Shown here: positions 40,523 through 49,331 of the stretch, one piece after another
Numbering within the stretch: the first letter of the stretch is position 1
How the letters are laid out: each line of letters starts with the position of its first letter
Origin: Phreatobacter sp.
Lineage (GTDB): Bacteria > Pseudomonadota > Alphaproteobacteria > Rhizobiales > Phreatobacteraceae
DNA length: 64,000 nt
Direction: 5' to 3'
Assembly (NCBI RefSeq): GCF_016793595.1
Contig: NZ_JAEULY010000020.1
Location: 62,001-126,000 of the forward strand
The notes under the pieces: model-generated
Databases searched by the model: none
What the model saw: the letters and a program-made list of their open reading frames with translations, nothing else
Told to the model about the DNA's origin: nothing
Translations under genes and position numbers: made by a program

Positions 40523-41299
40523 TCAGGCTCCGAGATAGGCTTCGCGCACGCGCGGATCGGCCTTGATGGCGGCGAAGGTGCCGCGCGCGATGATCTCTCC
40601 GAAGCACAGGACGCTCACGGTCGAGGACACCGCCATCAGGTCCATGTCGTGCGAAACGAGGAAGATGGTCATACCCTCGGAATTGAGCTTTTCCAGCAGG
40701 GTACGGAGCTGCTGCGTCTCCTCCGCGTTGAGGCCCGACGACGGCTCGTCGAGGCAGAGGAGGTCCGGCTTTGCGAGCGCCGCGCGCGACAGCTCCAGGA
40801 GCCGCTGCTGGCCGGCGGGCAGATCCCCGGCGCGGATATCGGCGATGCCGCGAAGGCCGAAGCGACGCAGCGCGTCGTCGGCGACGTCGTGCATCTCCGC
40901 CAGTTCGCGCCGCGAGGCCGGCACGCCGAACAGGTTGGCGAGGAAGCTGCTGCTCGACAATTTGTGGCAGCCGGCGACGAGATTTTCGTGCACCGTCATA
41001 TTCGCGAAGATCTGCGGCGTCTGGAAGGTCCTGACGATGCCGGCATAGCTGCGTGCGGCGACCGGCATGCTGGCAACGCTGCCGCCCCTGTAGACGACGT
41101 CGCCCTCGTCCGGCGTCAGGAAGCCGGAGACGATGTTGAACAATGTGCTCTTGCCGGCCCCGTTCGGGCCGATCAGGCCGGTTATCTGGCCCTCGACGAT
41201 GTCGAGCGTCACGCCGCGCAGCACGGACAGGCCGAAGAAGCCCTTCGAGATGTGCCGGACCTGCATCAACGCGTCGTTCTGGATGCCGATGGCGGTCAT
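40523..41299 (-). CDS. livG: Branched-chain amino-acid-type ABC transporter ATP-binding protein, LivG family
   Basis: The second ATPase, 258 residues from MTAIGIQNDALMQVRHISKGFFGL. It has Walker A GPNGAGKSTLFNIVSGF, the LivG-type loop GIVRTFQTPQIFANMTVHENLV, a signature region LPAGQQRLLELSRAL and Walker B LLCLDEPSSGLNAEE. The signature reads AGQQ rather than SGGQ or GQQR, a small departure sometimes seen in LivG. The open frame extends upstream through livM as a shadow; the chosen ATG overlaps the livM stop by ATGA. Confidence 0.94.
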   Translation of the reverse strand: MTAIGIQNDALMQVRHISKGFFGLSVLRGVTLDIVEGQITGLIGPNGAGKSTLFNIVSGFLTPDEGDVVYRGGSVASMPVAARSYAGIVRTFQTPQIFANMTVHENLVAGCHKLSSSSFLANLFGVPASRRELAEMHDVADDALRRFGLRGIADIRAGDLPAGQQRLLELSRAALAKPDLLCLDEPSSGLNAEETQQLRTLLEKLNSEGMTIFLVSHDMDLMAVSSTVSVLCFGEIIARGTFAAIKADPRVREAYLGA

Positions 41300-42300
41300 C
41301 GGCCCGCCCTCCCCTGTCCGTTCAGCAAGCCGCGAACCCGGTCGCGCAGGAAGCCGCCAATGCCCTGCGGCAGGAAGATGACCGCGAGAACCAGCACGCC
41401 GGCATAGACCAGAGCGTGGATGTCGCCGAGCTTGCTGAGGAGGTTCGGCGCCAGCGTGATGAAGGCCGCACCGAAGATGGAGCCGAAAATGGTCTGCGCG
41501 CCGCCGACCACCGCCACGAGCAGGAAGCTCACCGCGCGGTCGATGCCGAAACTGTCGACGCTGACGAAGGTCACGTAGCTTGCGAACAGGCTGCCGGCGA
41601 GCGAGCCGACCACCGCGCTCATCACGAAGACCTGCACCTTCAGCCTGTGAACGTCGATGCCGAGCACCATGGCCGCCGAGGGGGCGTCGCGCATGGCGCG
41701 CATCGCGAAACCCGCGCGCGACTTCAACAGGTTCGCATACAGCCAGAAGACGAGGCCCGCGACGATCCAGACGAAGTAGTAGAAGCGCTGCGGCGTGTTC
41801 AGCACGAAGCCGAACAGCGAGATGCGCGCGATGCCGCCGACGCCGAGCGTGCCGCCGGTGATCCAGTCCCATTCGAGGAACAGCACATGGCCTATCGTCG
41901 CCAGCGCCAGCGTCGCCAATGCCAGGAAATGGCCGGAAAGGCGCAGGACCGGCCAGCCGATCAGGAAAGCCACGGTGCCGGCCACCGCCATGCCCGCGAA
42001 CAGCGAGGGTACCCAGTGCCAGCCGAGCGCGGTGGTGCCGTAAGCGGTGGCATAGGCGCCGATGCCGTAGAACACGCTCTGCGCCAGCGAGATGATGCCG
42101 CACTGTCCCAGCAGGAAGGCGACGCCGACACCGGCGATCGAATAGAGCGCGGTGAAGACCAGGAGATCGACCGTCCCGCGTGACGCGACCAGCGGCACGC
42201 TGGCCCACACCGCGACGAACACTGCCGCTGCCGCGATCAGGGCGAGGTTGCGCGGCATGCGGTTGCCAGCCGCGAAGCTCCGGCTTTGATCGAGGCTCAT
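41296..42300 (-). CDS. livM: Branched-chain amino-acid-type ABC transporter permease, LivM family
   Basis: An inner-membrane permease with 8-10 hydrophobic segments, 334 residues. Family blocks: LLGQCGIISLAQSVFYGIGAYATA, GHFLALATLALATIGHVLF, and the cytoplasmic loop LKSRAGFAMRAMRDAPSAAMVLGIDVHRLKVQVFVMSAVVGSLAGSLFA that contacts the ATPases. GIGGFLRDRVRGLLN ends the protein. ATGA overlaps join it to livH before and livG after. Confidence 0.95.
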   Translation of the reverse strand: MSLDQSRSFAAGNRMPRNLALIAAAAVFVAVWASVPLVASRGTVDLLVFTALYSIAGVGVAFLLGQCGIISLAQSVFYGIGAYATAYGTTALGWHWVPSLFAGMAVAGTVAFLIGWPVLRLSGHFLALATLALATIGHVLFLEWDWITGGTLGVGGIARISLFGFVLNTPQRFYYFVWIVAGLVFWLYANLLKSRAGFAMRAMRDAPSAAMVLGIDVHRLKVQVFVMSAVVGSLAGSLFASYVTFVSVDSFGIDRAVSFLLVAVVGGAQTIFGSIFGAAFITLAPNLLSKLGDIHALVYAGVLVLAVIFLPQGIGGFLRDRVRGLLNGQGRAGR

Positions 42301-43184
42301 CCGCCGGCCCTCCCGCGATGACCGAGGATGCCGTTCGGGATGGCGATCATGATCAGGATCAGGAACGTCATCGCGATGACGTCCTTGTAGCCGGAGGACA
42401 CGAAGACGATGGCCAGCGCCTCGACAAGGCCGAGCATGAGGCCGCCGACAATGGCGCCGAACGGGTTGCCCAGCGTGCCGATGATGGCGGCCGTAAAGCC
42501 CTTGAGCGTGAGCAGCAGGCCCATCTCGTAGTGGATGGTGATCAGCGGCGAGACGAGCACGCCGGCAACGCCGCCGACCGCGCCACCGAGCAGGAAGGTG
42601 AGCGAGCGCATCAGCGGCACGTTGATGCCGATCGTGGTCGCTCCGTCCGCATCGATGGAGGCGGCCATGATCGACTTGCCGATGAAGGTCTTGGTGTAGA
42701 AGAAGCGCAGCGCGACGACCACCGCCAGGCTCAGCACGATGAGCCAGACCGCGTGGACGCGGATGGCGGCGTCAAACACGTCGAGCAGCTCATTGCCGCC
42801 AAGGCCGCGAACCGGATGGGAGTCGCGGCCGAAGAACAGCAGCGCCGCGGCGGATACCGCGAAGGCGCCGCCCAGCGTCACCAGCAGGAAGGACTCCTCC
42901 GTGCCGCCGCGCTTGCGGGTCGGGCGGACGAGCAGGAGCTCGACGGTCCAGCCGACGATGGCGCCCGCGACCATGCCGCCGAGAAAGGCGATGAGGATCG
43001 GCGCGCCGAGGCGCTCCATCGCCAGATAGGCGGCAATGCCGGCGACCAGCGAGAAGTCGCCCTGCATGGCGTTGACCACGCGGCTGCCGCGATAGATCAC
43101 CGAAAGCCCGAGGCCGATTAGGCCATAGACGCAGCCATTGGTGACGCCAGCCAGCAGCGACTGGATGAAGAGCGTGGTTGTCAT
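42297..43184 (-). CDS. livH: Branched-chain amino-acid-type ABC transporter permease, LivH family
   Basis: The second permease, 295 residues with about eight membrane segments. It opens FIQSLLAGVTNGCVYGLIGLGLSVIYRGSRVVNAMQGDFSLVAGIAAYLA, the LivH signature (GLxLxY....VVN.AQG....). The ATPase-contact loop is KTFIGKSIMAASIDADGATTIGINV. It follows livK after a 69-base gap that holds a strong stem-loop, and overlaps livM by ATGA. Confidence 0.95.
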   Translation of the reverse strand: MTTTLFIQSLLAGVTNGCVYGLIGLGLSVIYRGSRVVNAMQGDFSLVAGIAAYLAMERLGAPILIAFLGGMVAGAIVGWTVELLLVRPTRKRGGTEESFLLVTLGGAFAVSAAALLFFGRDSHPVRGLGGNELLDVFDAAIRVHAVWLIVLSLAVVVALRFFYTKTFIGKSIMAASIDADGATTIGINVPLMRSLTFLLGGAVGGVAGVLVSPLITIHYEMGLLLTLKGFTAAIIGTLGNPFGAIVGGLMLGLVEALAIVFVSSGYKDVIAMTFLILIMIAIPNGILGHRGRAGG

Positions 43185-43216
43185 CGGACCGTCGGACTCA
43201 TGCGTCGGGGGAACGT

Positions 43217-43241
43217 GGATGCGGGCCGACTGCCCGCATCC
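43217..43241 (-). terminator. Stem-loop between livK and livH
   Basis: GGATGCGGGC / GCCCGCATCC form a perfect 10-bp stem with a 5-base loop (CGACT), 12 bases after the livK stop on the minus strand. There is no T tract, so it more likely attenuates read-through or protects the livK message, giving more receptor than permease, than ends transcription. Confidence 0.65.
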
Positions 43242-43253
43242 GCCGCAATCGTA

Positions 43254-44405
43254 TCAGGACCGAGCGGTCACCTTGAAGGGCAGGCGCGTGAACTGCGTCT
43301 TGACCAGCTTGGAAAAGACGAAGCTCGACAGTTCGATGCCGGTCATGTCGGCGGCCGCGAAGTTGTAGCTCGCCATCACGCCGCGATAGGGCTCGCGCAT
43401 CGCCTGGGCGATGGCCTCGCGATCGGTCGGACCGGCCTTCTTCAGGGCGTTGACCGCGATCTGCAGCGCATCCCAGCCCGCCGCCTCATAGTTCTTCGGC
43501 AGCGAATTGTAGGCGGCCTTGTACATCTCCACGAAGGCCTTCTGATGCGGCTCCGGGTCTTCTCCGACGAGGAATTCCGGGAAGACGATGTCGTCGGCAT
43601 ATTCGCCCATGCCGCGCACATAGTCGTAAGGGGAGGAGCCGATGGCCGAGATGATCGGCTGGGTGATGCGCACCTGACGCGCGCCGCGGAACGGCACCGG
43701 CGAGGTCGCGATCACATAGACCGCCTCGGGCTGCGCCGCGCGGACCTTGGCGGCCTGCGTCGAGACATCCTGCGCGCCGACCTCGAACTTCTCGACCGCG
43801 GCGAAGGTGACGCCGTAGGTGGCGGCCTGCTCGCGCAGGCTGTTGTAGACCAGCTGGCCATAGCCGGAATCGTGCAGGACGCCGATCTTCTTGAAGTTCT
43901 GCGCCTTGGTGTATTCCAGCATCGCCTTGGCGTTGAGCGGCTGCGGCGGCAGGACGTGGTAGAGCGACTTGTAGGTCAGTTCGATCGCCGGCCCGAGGCC
44001 GGTCAGCGCGACCTGCGCCATCTTCTCGCCGTTGGTGAGCGCGGCGATGGCGCCGGTGCTCGCCGTCAGCGACGAGCCGATCATCAGCGGCACCTTCTCG
44101 TTGAAGATGAGCGCCTCGGCCTTGCTCTTGGCGATGTCGGGCTTGGAGCCGTCGTCCTCGATCAGCACGCGGATCGGGCGGCCGTTCACGCCGCCGGCCT
44201 CATTCACCACCTTCTCAGCGAGCTGCATGGCGCTGCGCTCGGCCTGGCCGAGGCCGGCGCCCGGACCGGTGAGGCAGAGCACGGCGCCGATCTTGATGGG
44301 CTCGCCGCCCTGCTGCGCGATGGCCGGTGCGTGGAGCGCGCCGAGCGCCGTGACGCCGGCCGTGCCCATCAGCACGGTGCGGCGCGAAATATTGGACCTG
44401 ATCAT
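43254..44405 (-). CDS. livK: Branched-chain amino-acid-type ABC transporter substrate-binding protein, LivK family
   Basis: The periplasmic receptor, 383 residues, with a leader of twin-arginine character (NISRRTVLMGTAGVTALGALHAPAIAQ). The Leu/Ile/Val-binding fold is shown by IKIGAVLCLTGPGAGLGQAERSAMQLA, VNGRPIRVLIEDDGSKPDIAKSKAEALI and the middle DSGYGQLVYNSLREQAATYGV. Liv-type receptors also bind amides, urea and aromatic acids. The operon begins with a flavin reductase and a luciferase-like monooxygenase, so the ligand is probably the monooxygenase substrate rather than leucine. Confidence 0.94.
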   Translation of the reverse strand: MIRSNISRRTVLMGTAGVTALGALHAPAIAQQGGEPIKIGAVLCLTGPGAGLGQAERSAMQLAEKVVNEAGGVNGRPIRVLIEDDGSKPDIAKSKAEALIFNEKVPLMIGSSLTASTGAIAALTNGEKMAQVALTGLGPAIELTYKSLYHVLPPQPLNAKAMLEYTKAQNFKKIGVLHDSGYGQLVYNSLREQAATYGVTFAAVEKFEVGAQDVSTQAAKVRAAQPEAVYVIATSPVPFRGARQVRITQPIISAIGSSPYDYVRGMGEYADDIVFPEFLVGEDPEPHQKAFVEMYKAAYNSLPKNYEAAGWDALQIAVNALKKAGPTDREAIAQAMREPYRGVMASYNFAAADMTGIELSSFVFSKLVKTQFTRLPFKVTARS

Positions 44406-44570
44406 TCCTGGTATCCTCCCGGGTGGAGCACCCCGCGCTTCTTCGGCCGGTTCGGTGCTGGTGGCATGGCGATGCGGCGATGCGCCCGGCGGCCCCTTGG
44501 ACCGTCGGGCAGGTGATAGGCGTCATGCAGCCCGGGACATAGCGTCCGGCCGCATGCCTGTTCGGCCGCG

Positions 44571-45794
44571 TTACTCGGCCGCGGCGCGGTATTCCGGCGT
44601 TTCGAGCTGCGGCAGCACCTCGCGCATGAACAGGTCGAGCTCGTCGAGCATCACGTCCTTCGGGCACTGCGCCCAGTGCCAGATGAGCGTGATGTACTCG
44701 CAGGGTGCGTGGTCATAGATGTTGCGCCAGACGTCGCGGCTTTCCTGGATCGTGCCGCCGACGAACAGCTCGCTCTTCTTCATGCTGTCGACCAGCGTGT
44801 TCGGGTCGCCCTGCGGCATCTGCGGGAAGAACGGCGCATAGAAATTGTGGTAGATGTCGAGATCGTACTTCCGAAGCCGCTCGTCGAATTCGCCGGGCTT
44901 GCGGGTAATGTGCGGGAAGCGGACGATGTTCTGCCGCTCGCCGAGCGCGAAGTCGTAGCCCGACTGGCGCGCGATGTCATGATAGAGCCGGACGCCGTTG
45001 GCGACCTGCTCGACCGGCGAGAAATAGGTCGGGATGAAGCCGCGCCTGGCGCAGAACTCGACGCTCTCCTTGCTCTTGGTCGTGGCGCAGAAGATCGGCG
45101 GATGCGGCCGCTGGAACGGTTTCGGCACGACCGCGATCTTGGCGACGCGGCCCTGGTCGTCCACCTCGCCCTCGACGCCGGCGAGCCGGGCGGTCCTCGC
45201 GGCCGGATAGCCCTCGATACCGCTCAGCGGATAGGGCGCCTTGTAGGTCGGGCCATCGAGCACGACGGCATCCTGCGTCCAGGCGGCGATGAGCTGCTCG
45301 ACGCGTTCCTCGAACACGTCGCGGTTCTTCTGGTCGGAGGCGCTGCCGTCGGAGACGGTCGCCGCGGCGCCCGCCCATTGCCCCAGCACGTTCGCCCAGC
45401 GCGACTGGTAGCCGCGGGCAACGCCGACCCAGTAGCGGCCCTTGGTCAGGTGGTCGAGGATCGCGGTTTCCTCTGCGACGCGGATCGGATCCTGCGTTGC
45501 CATGACATAGCCGATGGCGCCGATATTGATCTTCGAGGTCTTGGCCGCCCAGTAGGCATTGAGGATGCCGGGGTTCGGTCCGACCTCGTAACCCTCGGAG
45601 TGGAAGTGATGTTCGATCGTCGAGGCGCCCCAGACGCCCATGCGCTCGGCCTCGACGACGATGTCGGTCCACTCGTGCACGACCTGCTGGTACATGTCGC
45701 GGTCCATGCCCATCGGACGCTTGGCGATGCGGTCCTCGAAACCGTCGCTCGGGAACATCGGATAGAGCTGGAGGATGACTTTCGGCCGCGCCAT
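44571..45794 (-). CDS. LLM-class (luciferase-like) flavin-dependent monooxygenase
   Basis: A cytoplasmic FMNH2-dependent oxygenase with a TIM-barrel fold, 407 residues, longer than alkane-sulfonate monooxygenase SsuD. Blocks: EWTDIVVEAERMGVWGASTIEHHFHSEGYEVGPNP, KINIGAIGYVMATQDPIRVAEETAILDHLTKGRYWVGVARGYQ and PFQRPHPPIFCATTKSKESVEFCARRGFIPTYF. The reduced flavin would come from the reductase encoded 92 bases upstream, and the Liv importer follows 165 bases downstream. Candidate substrates are sulfonates, amines, aromatic N-heterocycles or terpenoids; the sequence does not choose among them. Confidence 0.93.
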   Translation of the reverse strand: MARPKVILQLYPMFPSDGFEDRIAKRPMGMDRDMYQQVVHEWTDIVVEAERMGVWGASTIEHHFHSEGYEVGPNPGILNAYWAAKTSKINIGAIGYVMATQDPIRVAEETAILDHLTKGRYWVGVARGYQSRWANVLGQWAGAAATVSDGSASDQKNRDVFEERVEQLIAAWTQDAVVLDGPTYKAPYPLSGIEGYPAARTARLAGVEGEVDDQGRVAKIAVVPKPFQRPHPPIFCATTKSKESVEFCARRGFIPTYFSPVEQVANGVRLYHDIARQSGYDFALGERQNIVRFPHITRKPGEFDERLRKYDLDIYHNFYAPFFPQMPQGDPNTLVDSMKKSELFVGGTIQESRDVWRNIYDHAPCEYITLIWHWAQCPKDVMLDELDLFMREVLPQLETPEYRAAAE

Positions 45795-45886
45795 GCGTGC
45801 CTCCCTTCATGTGCTTTTTGCCGAACCATAGAGAGAATGGCCGGTCGTGAGATGAAGCCTCTGGCTATGAGTGTTATCGCTGCCGG

Positions 45887-46417
45887 CTATAAGGCTGCGC
45901 CCGGAGCGAGCTGCCGCATGCCGCCGGAAAAGAAGACCAGCGGGTCGCGGTCGGGAGCCTGGTCAAAGGCGTCGACACGCCCGACGAAGATGACGTGGTC
46001 GCCGCCCCAGTAGCGGTAGAGCGTGCGGCACTCGAACCGCGCGGCGACGCCCGGCAGGACCGGAATTCCCTCCGGGCCGATGTCGAGTTCCAGCCCCGCG
46101 AAGCGATCAATGCCGGAGCGCGCGAACTGGCGGGCGATGCCTTCCTGTCCGTCCGCGAGGACGTGAACGACGAAGTGCGTCGCCTCGTCAAAGGCCGGGT
46201 GGCTCGACGAGGTCAGCGACAAGCTCCAGAGCACCAGCGGCGGATCGAGCGAGAGCGACGCGAAGGAGTTGACGGTCACGCCGCAGGCCTTGCCGGACTT
46301 CGTGCGGCTGGTGACCACCGTGACGCCGGTGACGAAGCGACCGAGCGCGTCGCGCAGCGCCCGCGCGTCTGTCGGCGGCGGGGCGGTCACGACCTCTTTC
46401 ATGGCAACCAGGGTCAT
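45887..46417 (-). CDS. Flavin reductase family protein
   Basis: An NAD(P)H:flavin oxidoreductase of the HpaC/DIM6 type, 176 residues. It shows DARALRDALGRFVTGVTVVTSRT, GVTVNSFASLSLDPPLVLWSLSLTSSSHPAF, FVVHVLADGQEGIARQFARSGIDRFAGLE and the late HVIFVGRVDAFDQAPDRDPLVFFSGGM. An internal ATG (MKEVV) five codons later is a possible start. It is the first gene of a seven-gene operon with the LLM monooxygenase and LivKHMGF and probably supplies FMNH2 to the LLM enzyme. Its promoter faces the LysR gene. Confidence 0.93.
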   Translation of the reverse strand: MTLVAMKEVVTAPPPTDARALRDALGRFVTGVTVVTSRTKSGKACGVTVNSFASLSLDPPLVLWSLSLTSSSHPAFDEATHFVVHVLADGQEGIARQFARSGIDRFAGLELDIGPEGIPVLPGVAARFECRTLYRYWGGDHVIFVGRVDAFDQAPDRDPLVFFSGGMRQLAPGAAL

Positions 46418-46494
46418 CGGGGGCTTCCTCGGCTGCGCGAGGCCCTTGTCGGCCCCGGCGACCTGAAACTAGCCGTTCCGTTGCCCCATAGAAT

Positions 46495-46521
46495 GCTATA
46501 AGATCGTATGTCAGTTATAGC
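46495..46521. promoter_or_regulatory. LysR-type binding site between lysR and the flavin reductase operon
   Basis: GCTATAA (46495-46501) and TTATAGC (46515-46521) are perfect 7-bp inverted repeats with a 13-base spacer, matching the T-N11-A form of LysR sites, 16-42 bases before the lysR start. The half-site TTATAGCC recurs inverted at 45885-45892, upstream of the LLM monooxygenase gene. Confidence 0.7.
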
Positions 46522-46536
46522 CTATGGATATAAGTC

Positions 46537-47448
46537 TTGGACCTGCGGCACGTCACGGCCTTCGTCGCAGCTTATGAGGAAGGCAGCATCAATCGCGCGG
46601 CCCAGCGCCTGAATCTCGCCCAGCCGAGCGTCAGCGGCATCCTCCGCGACCTGGAGGCCGAGATGGGCACGGCGCTTCTCGAACGGCTCGCGCGCGGAGC
46701 CCATCCGACCGCCGCCGGGGAGACCTTCTACCGCCACTGCCTCAAGGTGCTCGCCGAGGTCGACGCCGCCCGCAAGTCGGTGATGGCGGGTGCCGACCGC
46801 GTCGCCGGACCGGTCAATATCGGCCTCGCGCCGACGGTCGCAAAGGGCCTGATGCCGCGGTTCATCGCGACCTATCTCGCCGATTTCCCGGACGTCCAGC
46901 TGAGGATCACCGAAGCCTTTTCCGGCCCGCTCACGGAATGGACGCTGTCGGGCGATGTCGACTTCGCGGTCGTCGCCGTGCCACCGGTCGACCGCCGGCT
47001 CGTCACCCGCCGGCTCTCGCCTGATCCCATCTTCCTGATCTCCGCGCCGGGCGGGCTCGCCGCGCGAACCAGCGGACCGTTGTCCGGCCTGCCGCCGGTG
47101 AAGATCGCCCTGCCCTCGCAGAATAACGGCCTGCGGACCATGCTCGATCGCTACATCCACTCCGTCGGGATGACCGTCGACCGGCTGGTCGAGATCGACA
47201 GCCTCCACGGCATTCTGGAGCTCCTGAAGCGCAGCGACTGGGTGACCCTCCTGTCGCTGACCTCGATCCTCAAGGAACTCGACCGTGGCGAGCTGGCGGC
47301 GCGACGCACCGACCCGCCGCTGGACCTCGAATTCTACCTCGTCCATCCCGCGAGGCGCTCGCTATCGGCCGCCGCGCGGATCTTCGTCCAGCGTCTGGAA
47401 CAGGCTTTCGCCGATATGGCGACGGAGCGGGCGAGGCGCAGCCTCTAG
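46537..47448 (+). CDS. LysR-family transcriptional regulator
   Basis: A 303-residue regulator. Translation must begin at TTG 46537, because an in-frame stop lies two codons upstream and the family N-terminus starts here (initiated MDLRHVTAFVAAYEEGSINRAAQRLNLAQPSVSGILRDLEAEMG). That segment is the helix-turn-helix; FLERLARGAHPTAAGETFYRHC follows, and residues 90-300 form the periplasmic-binding-like effector domain. It is divergent from the flavin reductase-LLM-Liv operon over a 119-base region with a classical LysR box, so it almost certainly controls that operon and itself. It converges on the ABC ATPase gene downstream. Confidence 0.93.
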   Translation: MDLRHVTAFVAAYEEGSINRAAQRLNLAQPSVSGILRDLEAEMGTALLERLARGAHPTAAGETFYRHCLKVLAEVDAARKSVMAGADRVAGPVNIGLAPTVAKGLMPRFIATYLADFPDVQLRITEAFSGPLTEWTLSGDVDFAVVAVPPVDRRLVTRRLSPDPIFLISAPGGLAARTSGPLSGLPPVKIALPSQNNGLRTMLDRYIHSVGMTVDRLVEIDSLHGILELLKRSDWVTLLSLTSILKELDRGELAARRTDPPLDLEFYLVHPARRSLSAAARIFVQRLEQAFADMATERARRSL

Positions 47449-47462
47449 AAGCCACCGGGCGA

Positions 47463-48242
47463 TCAGAAGCCCAGCAGTCCATAGATGCGCTTGACGTAGT
47501 TGCCGAAGGGCTCGGTGGTCTTGATATCGAGCGTGCGATCGGCCGGCAGGTCGATGGTGAAGTAATCCGCCATTCGCGCCGGCCCGGCCGTCAGCACCGC
47601 GCAGCGCGCGCCGAGGAAAACCGCCTCCTGGATGGAATGGGTGACGAACAGGATCGTCTTGCCGCTCTCGCGCCAGATGCGCAGCATTTCCAGGTTCATC
47701 TTCTCGCGCGTCAGCGCGTCGAGCGCGCCGAAGGGCTCGTCCATCAGGATCAGCTTCGGGTCGTGCACGAGCGCCCGCGCGATGGCGGCGCGCTGCTGCA
47801 TTCCGCCCGAAAGCTCGTAGGGATATTTCTGCTCGAAGCCGGCAAGACCGACCATGGCGAGCAGGTCCCGCGCCCGCTCGCGCGAGGCCTTCTTCGGCAG
47901 TCCGAGGATGTCGGCGGGCAGCAGCACATTGTCGAGAATGGTGCGCCATTTCAGCAGCAGCGCCTGCTGGAATACCATGCCGACATCGCGCCCGGGCGTG
48001 AAGGCCATGTGGCCGTTGCCGATCCTGACTTCGCCGTCATCGGCGTCGTGCAGGCCGGCCAGAATCTTCAGCACCGTCGTCTTGCCGCAACCCGACGGGC
48101 CGACCAGCGCGACCATGTCGCCCTCGGCGACATCCATGGTCACGTTGGAGACGGCGACGAAGCGCTTGCCGCCGGTCGTGTAGGTCTTGGCGACATTGCG
48201 CAGGCGAAGCATCGGCTCGGCCGTGGTGAGCGTGTCGGTCAT
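47463..48242 (-). CDS. ABC transporter ATP-binding protein, NitT/TauT (SsuB/TauB) type
   Basis: The ATPase of a second NMT1-class importer, 259 residues from MTDTLTTAEPMLRLRNVAKTY, whose ATG overlaps the DapA-family gene stop. Walker [19 protein letters not shown]-loop GMVFQQALLLKWRTILDNV, signature LSGGMQQRAAIARALVHDPKLILMDEPFGALDALTRE and switch VTHSIQEAVFLG are intact. It is the last gene of a five-gene minus-strand operon whose first gene is the permease; the receptor is divergently encoded at 52990-54018. Confidence 0.94.
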   Translation of the reverse strand: MTDTLTTAEPMLRLRNVAKTYTTGGKRFVAVSNVTMDVAEGDMVALVGPSGCGKTTVLKILAGLHDADDGEVRIGNGHMAFTPGRDVGMVFQQALLLKWRTILDNVLLPADILGLPKKASRERARDLLAMVGLAGFEQKYPYELSGGMQQRAAIARALVHDPKLILMDEPFGALDALTREKMNLEMLRIWRESGKTILFVTHSIQEAVFLGARCAVLTAGPARMADYFTIDLPADRTLDIKTTEPFGNYVKRIYGLLGF

Positions 48243-49300
48243 GCGAGCCAGCGCTCCAGATTGGCGGCGACGAAGGCGTCGTCGGCAAGGTCGGCATGCT
48301 CGCGCGAGACGCGGTCGATCAGCGCCGACTGGCCGGGGCTCAGCCCTTCCTTCGGGTTGAGGCACCAGATGCCTTCCAGCAGGCCCTGCCGGCGCAGCAC
48401 CTCGTGACAACCGGCGATGCAGCCGTGGAAATCGTTGGCGACGTCGAAGAAGGCGGCGTTGCAGTCGGTGACCCGGGCGTCGAGCGCAAGAATGTCGGCC
48501 GGAACGGCCGGCTTCGCGGCCGCCGCCTTGAGGCGCGCCAGCAGGTCCACCGCGCCCCTGGTCCAGACCGACCAGTGGCCGAGCAGGCCGCCGCGCACGC
48601 GCACCTCCACCTGCCTGCCATCTCTCGCCGCCACGAAGGGCGTGACCAGATCGAGGACGATGTGATCGTCATTGCCGGTATAGAAGGCGATGCGATCCTC
48701 GGCCCCCGCCGCGACGATGCCGCGGACCACGTCGAGCGTGCGGTAGCGGTTGAACGGCGCGGCCTTGATGGCGACCACGTTGTCGATGGCGCAGAACTCG
48801 GCCCAGAAGGAAGCGTCGAGGTTCATGCCGCCGACCGCCGGCTGGAGGTAGAAGCCGACCAGCGGGATCTCTTCAGCGACGCGCCGGCAATGGGCGACGA
48901 TCTCGGCCTGCGTCCTGCCCTTCATCGCGGCAAGGCTCAGGAGGCCCGCGTGATAGCCGAGCGAGACGGCAAGCTTCGCCTCGCGCACCGCCTGCTCCGT
49001 CTGGCCACAGACGCCGGCGATCATCACCAGCGGCCGGTCGGTCCAGGCGCGGGCATCCTCCATGGCGGCGGCCAGAACCGGCTCATAGAGACCGACATCG
49101 CGGATTTCGAACTGCGTGGTGTGGACGCCGACCGCGAGGCCCCCGGAGCCGGCATCGACATAGTAGCGGGTGAGCGCCCGCTGCCGGCGGCGATCGAATT
49201 TCCTGGCGGCGTCGAGCGCCAGCGGATGGGCGGGGATGACCGCCCCCTGCATCAGCACGGACCGGACATCGGCTGGAATATCGTTGCGGTGAAGGCCCAT
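48239..49300 (-). CDS. Dihydrodipicolinate synthase (DapA)-family aldolase/lyase
   Basis: A TIM-barrel Schiff-base enzyme, 353 residues, longer than DapA (about 290). The start MGLHRNDIPADVRSVLMQGAVIPAHPLALD is preceded by only a weak ribosome site. The Schiff-base lysine is probably K179 in NVVAIKAAPFNRY, with a tyrosine in LVGFYLQPAVGG where DapA has its catalytic tyrosine. GSGGLAVGVHTTQFEIRD replaces the GTTGE loop that binds alpha-keto acids, so the substrate differs from pyruvate-type enzymes. Such proteins form an uncharacterised DapA subgroup. It lies between the GNAT gene and the ABC ATPase in one operon. Confidence 0.9.
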   Translation of the reverse strand: MGLHRNDIPADVRSVLMQGAVIPAHPLALDAARKFDRRRQRALTRYYVDAGSGGLAVGVHTTQFEIRDVGLYEPVLAAAMEDARAWTDRPLVMIAGVCGQTEQAVREAKLAVSLGYHAGLLSLAAMKGRTQAEIVAHCRRVAEEIPLVGFYLQPAVGGMNLDASFWAEFCAIDNVVAIKAAPFNRYRTLDVVRGIVAAGAEDRIAFYTGNDDHIVLDLVTPFVAARDGRQVEVRVRGGLLGHWSVWTRGAVDLLARLKAAAAKPAVPADILALDARVTDCNAAFFDVANDFHGCIAGCHEVLRRQGLLEGIWCLNPKEGLSPGQSALIDRVSREHADLADDAFVAANLERWLA

Positions 49301-49331
49301 CGGTCGCGTTTCCCAGTCGGTATGTTGGTGG

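Noticed and set aside
38690..41407. Plus-strand open frame of about 905 codons across the Ldh gene and livFG
   Set aside because: It is a shadow of the Ldh frame and antisense of livF and livG, all of which show full family motifs.
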